Source: Eleusine coracana subsp. coracana | Lineage: Eukaryota; Streptophyta; Magnoliopsida; Poales; Poaceae | Reading direction: 5' to 3' | DNA length: 64,000 nucleotides | Assembly (NCBI GenBank): GCA_032690845.1 | Contig: CM064421.1 | Coordinates: forward strand, 39,546,963-39,610,962 | Part shown: positions 35,156-45,456 of the stretch, piece after piece | How positions within the stretch are numbered: position 1 is the first letter of the stretch | How the letters are laid out: each line of letters opens with the position of its first letter | Notes under the pieces: generated by a model | What the model was told of the DNA's origin: nothing | The model's database searches: none | What the model saw: only the letters and a program-made list of their open reading frames with translations | Made by a program: the position numbers and the translations under genes

Positions 35156-38100
35156 TCATAAGGCTTCCCTTAACCCCATGTCGGCTACGTGCTCCTTGAA
35201 CACGCTGGGCGGTAGGCCTTTCGTGAGCGGATCCGCAAGCATTCTTTCAGTCCTTATATGCTCGAGACTTATAGTGCGATCCTGAACTATATCTTTCATA
35301 ACATAGTACTTTATATTAATGTGCTTGGCGGCACCACTGGACTGATTGTTGTGAGCATACATTACTGCTGGTTCATTATCGCAGTATAACTTTAGTGGCC
35401 TCTCAATACTGTCAACCACTCTTAATCCGGATATAAATTTCTTCAGCCAGTTGACCTGCCCCGTGGCCTCATAACATGCTATAAATTCGACATACATGGT
35501 AGACCCTGCTGTGATAGTTTGTTTGGAGCTTTTCCATGAAATGGCTCCTCCTGACAGGGTGAACACATACCCCGATGTGGATTTCGTGTTATCTGTTGCA
35601 AAGTCTGAATCAGAATACCCCACCACTTGGAGTGAATCCGATCTTCTGTATACCAATTTGAGACCTTTCGTTCCTTGCAAATATCGCAAGACTTTCTTTA
35701 TTAACTTCCAGTGTTCAGGGCCTGGATTACTCTGAAATCTGCCAAGTAACCCGGTGACAAATGCTAAGTCAGGGCATGTGCATACTTGCGCATATTGCAA
35801 GATTCCCACAGCCGAAGCATATGGTTTCGTTTTCATATCATCGAGCTCGTACTTATTTTTTGGTTTTTGCCAATCCCCAAAACGTTCGCCCTTGACTATA
35901 GGAGCAGGTGTGGCACTGCATTTGTGCATGTTAAATTTCTTCAATACCTTTTCTATATACGTCTTTTGAGACAGTCCCAATGCGTATTTTCTTCTATCTC
36001 GGTGAATCTCAATGTCCAAAACATATGATGCTTCACCAAGATCTTTCATATCAAAATTTGAGGACAAGAGTTTCTTTGTTTCTTGTAGTAGACTGATATC
36101 ACTACTGGCCAGTAAAATATCATCCACATATAAAATAAGAAAAATGAATTTCCCATTCTTGAACTTTGCATAGATGCAATTGTCCTCAATATTTGCTTCA
36201 AAACCATATTTCTTTATTGTTACGTCAAACTTCAAGTACCACTGTCTTGAAGCTTGCTTTAATCCGTAAATGGATCTCTTTAAACGACATCCCATCTTTT
36301 CCTTTCCTTCCATAACAAAACCTTTCGGTTGTGTCATGTAAACTCTCTCTTTTAAGTCCCCATTTAGAAATGTCGTTTTTACATCTATTTGATGTAATTC
36401 TAAGTCATAATGCGTCACTAGTGCCATTATAATTCTGAAGGAGTCTTTACAGGAGACTGGAGAGAATGTCTCATTGTAGTCAATTCCTTCTCTTTGCGTA
36501 AAGCCTTTTGCTACAAGTCGTGCCTTAAACTTTTCTATATTCCCTCTAGAGTCATATTTAATCTTGTAGACCCATTTACAGCCTACTGTTTTGGCTCCTT
36601 CAGGAATTTCTTCTAGGTCCCAAACTTCATTGAGACTCATTGATTTCATTTCATCCTTCATGGCCTCTAACCATTCAGATGAGTGGGCACTCCTCATAGC
36701 TTCTTCATATGAGGTGGGGTCATCCTCCATATGATATTCTTCTATGTTATACAGTTCATACTCAGCCGGTATCGCTGACTTTCTAGCTCTTTGAGACCTT
36801 CTAGGGGCCTCTTCATTTGGCACAATCTCTGGCTGAGGCTATCGTGAAGCCTACTCTTCTGGCACATTATCTGTGTGTGGCTGCTGTTTCTCCCCTTCAT
36901 CAATGGCAAATTCCTCTTGTACCATAGATGGAATAACAGCAGGTGTTGGCGCTGCAACGTCAGGCATCACAGACTCAACATCAACAGGCAGTGAGAAGAA
37001 AGGTTCTTGACTCATAGAATTGGGTACATACACCCGCTTCTCCTCAAGATCGATCTCTCGAGCTACCTTGCTCCCTTTAATCATTTCATCCTCTAAGAAG
37101 ATGGCATGTCTTGTTTCTACAAATTTCGTGTATTTATCTGAGCAGTAGAAACGGAAACCTTTGGACCTTTCTGGGTAACCAATAAAATGGCAACTCACTG
37201 TCTTGGGATCCAACTTTCCAAGACTTGGGTTGAAGATCTTAGCCTCCGCGGGACTCCCCCACACTCGGAGGTGTTCCAGCGAAGGCACTCTTCCAGTCCA
37301 TAATTCATACGGTGTTTTAGGCACCGATTTGCTTGGAACTCTGTTAAGAATATGAATAGCGGTTTTTAATGCCTCTATCCATAAGCTCACTGGCAGTGTG
37401 GAGTAGCTCATCATGCTGCGCACCATATCCATCAAGGTACGGTTACGCCTTTCTGCTACTCCATTCTGTTGTGGTTCGTCCGGTGTAGAATACTAGGCTA
37501 CTATACCATTTTCTTGTAGGAACTAAGCAAAAGGTCCTGGGACTTGCCCATAAGGCGTATGCCTCCCGTAGTATTCCCCGCCACGGTCGGATCTTACAAC
37601 TTTAATCTTTAAATCATGTTGATTTTCTACTTCTGCTTTAAATATTTTGAATTTATCCAATGCTTCTGATCTTTCTTTGATTGGATAAATGTAACCATAG
37701 CGGGAGTAATCATCTGTGAATGCTATAAACGAGTCATAACCATCTACACTCTTGACGGAGAAAGGAGCACAAATATCCGTATGAATGATCTCTAATATTC
37801 CCGCGCTTCTTTTGGCGTCTTTCTTGATTTTCTTTACGTATTTTCCTTTAATGCATTCAATGCATTGTTGTAAGTCTGTGAACTCCAATGGAGGAAGAAT
37901 TTCATTTTTTACGAGTCTCTCAATTCTCCCCCTCAAAATATGGCCTAAGCGACAATGCCATAATTTCGATGAGACCAATGGAGTTCTTTTCCTTTTCTTG
38001 TTAACTATGATCGACGAGGACGTGGGGACATTCGTATCACGTACATTATCATTATGTATCGTATTGACATTATCACCAAGTGATAATAAATAAAGCTTAT

Positions 38101-39400
38101 CTTGTAGAGACGCAGAACCAATGCATTTATTATGAAACACAAGTTCATATTTGCCATTACCAAAATGACAATCATAACCATCATAGTCAAGACGCGATGC
38201 ACTTATTAAGTTTCTTTGCAATGAAGGTACATAAAAGACATCATGAAGCCTAAGAATAAAGCCATCTCTAAGCTCTAGGTGAAGATCCCCTACAGCTTCA
38301 ACTTTGGCTTCTAGTCCATTAGCTACTCTTATCGAACCTTCGTCTCTTTCCATGGTTCTCGTCATACGGAACCCCTGTAAATAATTTGCAACATGAATAG
38401 TCGCTCCTGAATCAATCCACCATGTGGATTTCGAATAATTAATATACAAGGATTCATTTACAAAAGTAATAATGTTCTCACCATTTCTTTGCATGAACAG
38501 CTTCAGCCAGTCAGGACAATTCTTCTTGTAGTGTCCCTTTTGGTTGCAATGAAGGCACGTGTCCTTGTCCACTACAACTTGTCCCTGTAGAGGCCTATGC
38601 TGTTGCTTGCCCATGGGCTTAGAATAAAAGACCGGTTTCTTTTGCTGCTTGCCCTTGTTCTTGTTGTCTTTTACATAGTGGACAGAACCACCATGCTTGT
38701 CTTTGAATCTGTCCTCCTCTTGGACACTGTTGGCAATGAGCTGCTCAAAAGTCCATTTTTCTGGGTTCATGTTGTAGTTGGAAACAAAGTTGTCAAACTG
38801 AGGTGGTAAGGACAACAACACAAAATGAACCAGGAGGTCTTCTTGAATCGTTAGATTCACAGTCTTTAGCTTCGTAGCCAAACTGTTCATCTTCAGAATG
38901 TGCTCCCTTATGTCACCACCAATGTACTTTTTATTCACCAGTTGTCTTATCATCTGTGTGGCATAAGTCTTAAAAGACCCAGTAAACTGATTCTCCACCC
39001 TCTGGAGATAGCCCTTTACTGTGTCTTCATTCTGGATTGAGCCCATGATAGCGCGCTCAATCGTGTTCTTGACAAGTGCCAAGCACTTCTTGTTGTCAAG
39101 AACCCATCTTCTGTGCTCAAGTTGAATTCGAACTCTTTCGGAAGCATCATCCCTCTGTCTCTTTTGCCAAGCAACATCTGTTTCTTCTGTGCCTCTGACA
39201 AGCTCAGGAGGCTCTGTGGGACACGGGGTAGTCACTACCCAGTCCATCTCACCCATGACAAAAGCAAGATCAATCTTTCTTTTCCAATCCCCATAGTTGT
39301 CCCCTTTCAACACTGGGATCTGGGGAAGAAAAGTCATCATGGTTGCTCCTCGAATTAACCATGAGAAATAAGAACAAAAATAACATATAAATTCTACCAT
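35156..39400 (-). pseudogene. copia gag-pol, one frame with four amber stops
   Basis: From ATG 39400 (a more usual gag start is MMTFLPQ at 39340) to TGA at 35156-35158, 1415 codons stay in one frame with no indel. Interruptions are TAG codons at 37523-37525, 37493-37495, 36851-36853 and 36839-36841. Visible domains: gag (LKGDNYGDWKRKIDLAF); zinc knuckle CLHCNQKGHYKKNC near 38520-38560; protease WWIDSGAT near 38405-38428; integrase zinc region (WHCRLGH ... CIECIKGK) and catalytic Asp segments (HTDIC, FTDDYSRYGY); integrase end (NGVAERRNRT); reverse transcriptase with YVDD near 36117-36135; RNase H (GYSDSDFA) and the C-terminal DPLTKGLPPSVFKEH. The RT segment IDVKTTFLNG has Thr where Ala is usual, so missense decay has begun as well. 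Without the ambers it would be a standard autonomous copia polyprotein; as it stands it is inactive unless read through. Confidence 0.93.
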
Positions 39401-40520
39401 GTATATATTAAACCTATATCACCGTTGGGCAGAAAGTAGGCATAATACATAAAACATTATTAATATGACATTACATTTAACAACGTTAGTCAGAAAATTA
39501 CAATGACATATAATCTGAAAATTAATGCTCCTAAAATTGAATTCTCCCATTGGTTCGAAATTTAATTTTAGAAAACATCAATTTTAACAATAATTATGAA
39601 TTCTGGAAACTTGCAGCAGAAAACATGATATAAAGCATGCATGAACAGTAGCAAAATAATCTTATTTTACTCTCTGAAAATATTCATGTTAGTTCATATT
39701 TAACAGAGACAAAATTCTATACTATTCATTCATAATTCTGTTTAAAAAACTGAACTACTGTTCACAGCCTGCACATTTTGGCCCATGGCCCCCCGACCAG
39801 CAGTGGCCCATTCTGGCGCGTGCGCGAGCTGAAATCAGGAGTGGCCCAGCCCAGCCGGGCGCGTGCGCCCGCTTGCGTCATTTGCCTTTCGGTCCAGCCT
39901 GTCCAGGGGCGTGAAAGAGGCAGCCCAGCCCAGCTTAGCCCCTTTCAGCCCCGCCTCGTCGCCAGCCGTCCATCACGATGGACGGCTGTGCGCGCATCTC
40001 GGCCGATCAAAACGGCCAGTGCACCCGCCCACAAACCCTAGCCTCTCATTTCTCCTCTTCCCCGCCTCCTCTCCCTGCTCTCCCGTGTGCGGCGCGCGAT
40101 CCCGTCAGTGAGGCTCGTCGGAGCAGCGACGACGGCAAGCGACGGCGAGTGGCCTTCGGCCCGAGAAAGGAAGGCGACGCCGTCGTCGAGCTTTTCGCCG
40201 GCGCGCGCGTTCACCCGTCCATGAGCGCGCCGCCGTCGAGCAGCTTGGCTGCGGCGTCTTCGAGCCCGTGCGACCGACGGCGTCCCGGTGGCGACGGCAC
40301 CCGAGGGCCTTTCCGCCTCCAGCAAAACCGATGGCGGCATGGTGGAGGTGAGGAGTCCAGGTAGATCCTGGATCCCCTCGTCTTTCTTTTCTTGGGTTCG
40401 TAACCCTAACCCTAGGGTTAGGGTTTGGGTGGGGCTTCGGGTTTCGTTGAGGGGTTTCTAGGAATCTTTCCTTTTCCCGATCTGAGAACGGGATCTGCCT
40501 CATCTAGATCTAGCACTAGG
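39401..40520 (-). other. Untranslated leader of the copia element
   Basis: Between the primer-binding site and gag. The part next to gag is AT-rich; 39960-40520 is GC-rich with small open frames that lack family resemblance. ccgtccatc(a/t)... and telomere-like motifs are shared with the leader of the decayed element at 11.8-12.7 kb. Confidence 0.7.
40402..40425. repeat. Palindromic telomere-repeat (telo-box) motif in copia leader
   Basis: Two AACCCT units followed directly by two AGGGTT units, a perfect 24-bp palindrome. AAACCCTA-type telo-boxes are known plant regulatory motifs bound by telomere-repeat-binding proteins. Confidence 0.9.
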
Positions 40521-40534
40521 TGGCTCTGATACCA
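40521..40534 (-). other. Primer-binding site (initiator tRNA-Met) of the copia element
   Basis: On the minus strand TGGTATCAGAGCCA, two bases inside the 5' LTR. It is the canonical copia site complementary to the 3' end of initiator tRNA-Met. Confidence 0.95.
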
Positions 40535-40536
40535 AA

Positions 40537-41086
40537 TGTTATAATTAGTCTTGCCTAGGGTAGCATCTTAGAGAGGTAATCATGGGTAGCAAGGTTCTGT
40601 GTTCGGGATCTATAGAGAGAGAGGGAGGTGACTGATACCTGGGTTGTGTGGAAGTGGAGCGGGAGCCGTCACGGGGTCGACGGCCGGAGAGGATGCAGAG
40701 GCAGCAGAGGCGTCGGTTCCCGTCATCTCCACGGCGAGAATCTCGTCGAGGGCGTCAGCGAGGTGTCGGGGAAGAGGTGACGGGCGTCGCCGGTGTCGAA
40801 GGCCTTCAGGTCTCCACCGGCACTGCCCTGGCACGACGGCAAAGTGGGGAGTCGTGGCGGCGAGTTCTCGTCGCTTGCTGTGCCCTAGATCTTTGGATCG
40901 GATTAGCGTTTCTGTGGGGTGAACAGTGGCGGCGGTCAACCTCGTATTCCGTGCCCCGGCTTCACCCCTTCTTTTATATGGCGCAGTGCGACGGGACCCA
41001 CCAACCAGAGGAGGGTTGGGGCGCCCCCGATCAGGGCGCGATCTGGGTTTTGGACCGTTGGCCCCAAAACGGGAGATCTACTAACA
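40537..41086 (-). repeat. 5' LTR of the intact copia element
   Basis: 550 bp, same length as its partner. A plausible TATA-like stretch (cttttatatgg on the plus strand, 40971-40981) lies inside. Confidence 0.96.
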
Positions 41087-41091
41087 GTTGT

Positions 41092-42350
41092 GACTCTAGT
41101 GTGCTAACAATTCTGATGAAGCCCTGCAGACTGTTTCAGCTGACGATTGATTGACTTGGCGTCCCTGATACGGAGCCAACGGAACTGCCCCCTTAACACG
41201 AAAGCAATCAGGTAACCACCGCCTGGAAATATGTTGGCCGTGGAGGAGGACGAGATCAGGATCGCCGGGGGTTGGTTGCTTACTGCAGCCTCCGGTTAGG
41301 ACAGGGTTTGGTCAGTACGCCTGTGTACGGTTGCACCGGTCACTGATGCGCACGCGCGCGGCTGCACGTGTCCACAAGGGCTCGGGCTCGGCTGACGCTA
41401 AACGGAAACGGAGGCGTGAAATGATCATTGGTGACTGAGCATTAGCGTCCGATGGAGTTTGACACGACGACTCAAATAAGCTCAGCATGAGTACAAAGTA
41501 CGTGAAAAATGAGGCGACCGTTTGGTTGTTTCTTATCCTTGCAAACTGTTGTACTAGTCGAAATTGAAGGCAAGGCAAGGACTGTTTGAATTTTTAGCAG
41601 GAGTCAGGACGTTGATATATTCTGCATTTTGACGGAACAACACGTTCAGTTTCGGTTCTTGACTTGTGTTTGTCGGACAGCTTTCAAAGCTGTTCTATCT
41701 GGTATATTCATCAGTTGAAATCAATTGAACCGGAGTTTGCATAACGTGTTTAAAGCTCTCTTTTGTTTACCCCTTAAATTATACTACTCCCAAGCTCCCT
41801 ATGTTTGCCCATTAAATCAATTAAACTGGAGTATGAGATTAAATAAGCTAATCTATAGAAATGGTTTGCAAGCCCAAGACAGGCATACTAGATTGGCGGC
41901 TCGCGGCTACGTATAAATATATGTTTATTAGGGTCGGTAATGCATGACCGCACAGTATATTATAGCAATATAAACTATAACAGTGATTTCCTTTTGACTG
42001 AAATCTGAATTTCAATAATGACTTGTGTACAATCACAAATTGTTTAATTTGACCAACCATATATATATATACTCCTATAGTCGTAGAGAGGAAGCAGCAT
42101 AAATCATTACATATATAGTACGTACTATACATGTACAAGTTTGAATTAAAAGTCCCATATGTTTGGCACCGAGTCGCGCGCATAGAATTTTTGCAGCAAA
42201 AAAAGATCTCCATTTATTTCGTACTTGAGCCTCATGACGTATACTTGACTCAATTTATATATATTTTTTCCCAGTTAAGTATAAAAATTAAAATAGTCGC
42301 ACCGTAAGCGGAAGAAAATGTGGCGTATCCGCCACGTATCGCGCTTGCCC
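41092..42350. other. Intergenic region, no supportable gene
   Basis: AT-rich in the second half, with no family-like ORF and no paired repeat ends. Confidence 0.5.
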
Positions 42351-42355
42351 GCTAC

Positions 42356-42364
42356 TATATAAAA
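42356..42364 (+). promoter_or_regulatory. TATA box
   Basis: TATATAAAA in a GC-richer context, about 300 bp upstream of the F-box-like ATG at 42662. It is a good match to a plant core promoter, but its transcript is uncertain. Confidence 0.45.
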
Positions 42365-42661
42365 CCAGCGAAGCGACTCGACGGGCATGTACCGTGCAAC
42401 GTTGGCCATCGAGCGGAACCGAGCTGAGACCTGAGAGCTCTCTCGCGCCGCGGACACTAACCAGTACCAGAGTACCAGACTTTTTTCTAAGTTGAATTCG
42501 TAGTTTGTCTTACTTACCTCCTCGTCTTCTTACTTGTGATATTGCTTGTCAAATGTGAGTGAGTGTGTCTTCTTGGTCCATTGAGGGCGGGCGTTTGATC
42601 CAACGGAGCAACGAGACGACCCTAACATCCCCCTCATAGATCGCCCTAATTTGTTCCTCGC

Positions 42662-42806
42662 ATGGCACTCAAGCGGCCATATGAGCCATCGGACGCCCCC
42701 AATGCCCTCCCTGACGAACTCATCCTTCATGTCATGCACTGCTTTGTGTCCCCCCCCCCCCCCCCCCCCCCGACCGTCGTATGCATTGGCGTCTCCTCAC
42801 TCTAGC
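42662..42806 (+). pseudogene. F-box-like N-terminal fragment
   Basis: ATG at 42662 opens MALKRPYEPSDAPNALPDEL followed by ILHVMHC, which resembles the start of an F-box (LPDEL plus hydrophobic helix) as in SCF ubiquitin-ligase adaptors. The frame then enters an uninterrupted run of 22 C residues (42750-42771) encoding Pro and stops at about 42804-42806. Downstream frames have short stretches such as MHWRLLTLAMSL but no continuous domain. The C-run probably marks expansion or damage in an F-box gene. Only the short motif supports the call, so a chance ORF is possible. Confidence 0.38.
42750..42771. repeat. 22-base poly-C tract
   Basis: Uninterrupted C homopolymer, on the plus strand, inside the F-box-like ORF. 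Confidence 0.95.
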
Positions 42807-43400
42807 GATGTCTCTGGTTTGAGCTCGATCTGCCTCGACTCCATCCTCACAGGAGTCCTAGAACCACACCGTCGATGATGCGCTCATCGCCTGCTCTGTC
42901 ATGATCGTCGGTAGCCTTAGGGCTTAGGGTCTCCGTCAACCACTTCCCTCCCCAAGGTGGTGCAGCGTCTCAGCTGCCCGCGTCGCCGCTGGTCGGACCT
43001 GGTGGGTTACTGGACTACCGAGAGACATACCTCAAGCTCTAACTAAAAAAAAAGTAATATTCTATACGCACGCTTTGACTTTTGATGAAATGGATGTTAA
43101 ACTTAGAGTTTGAGTTTGTGCCGTCCGTGAAAACTGACTTCAATATAGAAAAAGACTATGTAAAATCAAGCCAACACTAAATCATCAAACTAGACCAACA
43201 TTAATAAAGTAGAGATTAGTTTTGAAGAAAAAGTAAGTATGCAAAAGTAAAATGCAGTTTGGAAGGAAAAAGAGGCTAACGCTTTTAGAGGCACTAAATT
43301 TCATTAAAAAAATAATTAGTATTTCACAACAAACTCCTACTCTCAATGCATGATTAATATCACATAAGACAATCGCCGTTGAAATACAGTCTTGCAACCC

Positions 43401-44843
43401 TCAGTTACTTGAATCTGCATCCAAGTGTTTGAACAAGGAACATGAACTAGCACACGCTGGTCTGTAATAATCTCTTCCCTCCACCAGAACTGGTGAAAAC
43501 CCTTCCAATGTCCTTTTCCCCATATCAACCAACATCACACGTAATTCTTGATCTCGCGATTTCACCTTGGAGGTGAGGTAAAGATAGTTTGTATCATACA
43601 TGCTCAGGGTGGGGACATATGTGACCAGATCCTTCAATGTCAAGTTGTTGATACCGAGGTCACCCAATGTGGAAATATGAGTTGAGTCATTGACATGAAT
43701 GTCATCAACGTGAAACAAGCATTCCTTGTGCCAAGCGGTCGAAGATGTGCTCCTTCTCCATGCAATGACCCTCCAGCCAAGGTACTTGTAAGTTTCCTCT
43801 TCCTCTTCCGTCTCTGCCTCTCTATCCTGCATCAAGTCAGAGTCGTGGAGCACGTCTGGTATTGAGACATCATCAGTCACTTGTTCTTTTGAGGCCTGAT
43901 GAGGAATCTCACGGACAATGCGTTGAAAACAATGTTCCAGTTCGATGCATTTCAGTACACCATCCTTAAAGACAACATCCCGAAATGTCCGTGCATCGCA
44001 CAGTCGATCCTTGTTATCGGAGAGCAAGATGGGAAAGGGGATGAAACGAACTTTAGGGTCGTCAATGCGCACATCACAAACCAGAATTCCCTTCCGGAGA
44101 TCAACAAATCCAACCTCGCTATCTCCAAGGACCATTATCTTTTCTATATTACTGACTGTATGATGGCTTTTAAGCAACAATACTTTGCAAGTCCATGTGC
44201 TCTGCTTGGACTGGAAGACATGGAGCTCCTGTTTCATAGCTATTGAGTAACTGAGAGCAACCAAAATAAAGTCATAGCCGCGAGGGAGGAAGCCAATGGA
44301 GGCTACCAGTGACTTTGTGTTCAAATAAACCCCAATATCCTTGAGATGTTCGAGGGAAGGACGGCGTCCAGATACAGGTCCTGCCTTGTAGAAGAAGTAC
44401 TCAGTCCTAAAGCCTGTGAAGGTGACGCTGATGAGAGCGACATTGTTCACCATGCAGTGAATGCGTGAATATTCGAGATACCCAGTACAATAGACACAGA
44501 AGTAGGAGAGACGAGGCGGTTTGGCAATGACGAAGGTGACCTTTATAGATTGCCCATATGTATCGCAACACTTAGCCGTAGTGTTATTCTCGCGGTTTTC
44601 TATGCGCGCCACCTGCTCAAGAAGACACCAGCCCGGGAGGAGGATGGCCTCAGAATCCATGCTCGGTTGGGCGGGAGCGGGACAGGGAGGAGGAGGGGGG
44701 CATCCAGGAAGGATGGAGCCCTGGAGGATGGCTTCACAATCAGAATTTGTGTATATTTTATTTTTTTTATTAGATGGAACTGGGTGGATAGGAAGAGGCT
44801 TGCGCTTCAAAGCAAATCCCGTAGTTGAATCGGCGGAATTCAT
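43401..44843 (-). CDS. DUF1618 domain protein
   Basis: Intronless ORF of 480 residues, ATG at 44843, stop TGA at 43401-43403. The protein has the layout of the grass-expanded DUF1618 family: a divergent Pro-rich N terminus, then beta-rich segments such as GRRPSLEHLKDIGVYLNT and LVASIGFLPRGYDFILVALS, and the domain core with VGFVDLRKGILVCDVRIDDPK followed by FIPFPI and then FRDVVFKDGVLKCIELEH. The C-terminal part has a Glu-rich linker (AETEEEEET), then WRVIAWRRS and a hydrophobic-repeat segment. The biochemical role of the family is unknown; some members are F-box-associated or stress-related. No signal peptide or membrane helix is seen. A TATA box lies 65 bp upstream. The gene appears intact. 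Confidence 0.88.
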   Translation of the reverse strand: MNSADSTTGFALKRKPLPIHPVPSNKKNKIYTNSDCEAILQGSILPGCPPPPPCPAPAQPSMDSEAILLPGWCLLEQVARIENRENNTTAKCCDTYGQSIKVTFVIAKPPRLSYFCVYCTGYLEYSRIHCMVNNVALISVTFTGFRTEYFFYKAGPVSGRRPSLEHLKDIGVYLNTKSLVASIGFLPRGYDFILVALSYSIAMKQELHVFQSKQSTWTCKVLLLKSHHTVSNIEKIMVLGDSEVGFVDLRKGILVCDVRIDDPKVRFIPFPILLSDNKDRLCDARTFRDVVFKDGVLKCIELEHCFQRIVREIPHQASKEQVTDDVSIPDVLHDSDLMQDREAETEEEEETYKYLGWRVIAWRRSTSSTAWHKECLFHVDDIHVNDSTHISTLGDLGINNLTLKDLVTYVPTLSMYDTNYLYLTSKVKSRDQELRVMLVDMGKRTLEGFSPVLVEGRDYYRPACASSCSLFKHLDADSSN

Positions 44844-44907
44844 TGAATGTGTTGTGATTTGACTCTTAACTAATACTCAGACTAGAAACTTTGCCTTTGG
44901 TCTCATT

Positions 44908-44915
44908 ATATAGGC
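44908..44915 (-). promoter_or_regulatory. TATA box of the DUF1618 gene
   Basis: The minus strand reads CTATATAAT about 65-70 bp upstream of the ATG at 44843, consistent with a core promoter and a short 5' UTR. Confidence 0.6.
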
Positions 44916-45097
44916 GCTCCTATGCTACACAATGCGCAACAGATTCAGACTCGGCGCGACCATCCGATTCCGATTCATGCGTGAGCGCGTGGAGGAGGTT
45001 GTCTGGCACATCAAACTAGGCGTACTCTGGCCCAGTGCGGCATATCGGCCCATCTCAGCGCACAGCAAAGCCCGCGCCTGAAGGGGCGCAAGGGTTA

Positions 45098-45139
45098 AAC
45101 TAGGGTTAGGTCACGTTCGCCCGACCGCCGCCGCCGCCG
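45098..45139. promoter_or_regulatory. Telo-box-like motif and CCG repeat upstream of the CBM gene
   Basis: aaactagggttagg followed within about 20 bases by a run of CCG triplets. Telo-box motifs and CCG-rich 5' UTRs are common in broadly expressed grass genes. Placement is about 320-360 bp before the ATG of the plus-strand gene. Confidence 0.4.
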
Positions 45140-45456
45140 CCGCTCCTTCGCGCTCGCGAATCTGCGTCGCGCTCGTCCGGCCACCGCTCCATTCGCAGGT
45201 GAGAGTGTTCTCTATTTCTGAGTCAGGTCTTCTATTTGGCTCATCTCCGTTGGAGATAGTTTCACCGTCTGTCCATCTCATTCGCAGTTGCTGCCGCTGT
45301 CCCTCCCCGACGCAAGCAGAGGAGCGCTCCCTCAACCACCTACCTCCACGTCGGCGCCCGCGCAGAGGAGCCACCCTCCACGACCGAGCTGCACCTCTGT
45401 TCCCGCGCAAAGGAGCCACTCGCTGTACGACCGAGCTTTACTCGCTGGTCATCACG

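Larger units (their letters stand above)
34440..41086 (-). mobile_element. Ty1/copia retrotransposon with both LTRs
   Basis: 6647-bp minus-strand element. LTRs of 550 bp each (34440-34989 and 40537-41086) begin TGTTATAATTAG and end ATCTACTAACA on the plus strand. Exact target duplication GTTGT lies at 34435-34439 and 41087-41091. The primer-binding site abuts the right (5') LTR and the polypurine tract abuts the left (3') LTR. Domain order gag, protease, integrase, reverse transcriptase, RNase H is copia. I count 8 mismatches in 550 LTR bases (about 1.5%), so the insertion is recent in evolutionary terms. The long leader between primer site and gag includes a GC-rich part with a palindromic telomere-repeat motif. 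The element cannot make a full polyprotein because of four in-frame amber codons. Confidence 0.97.
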
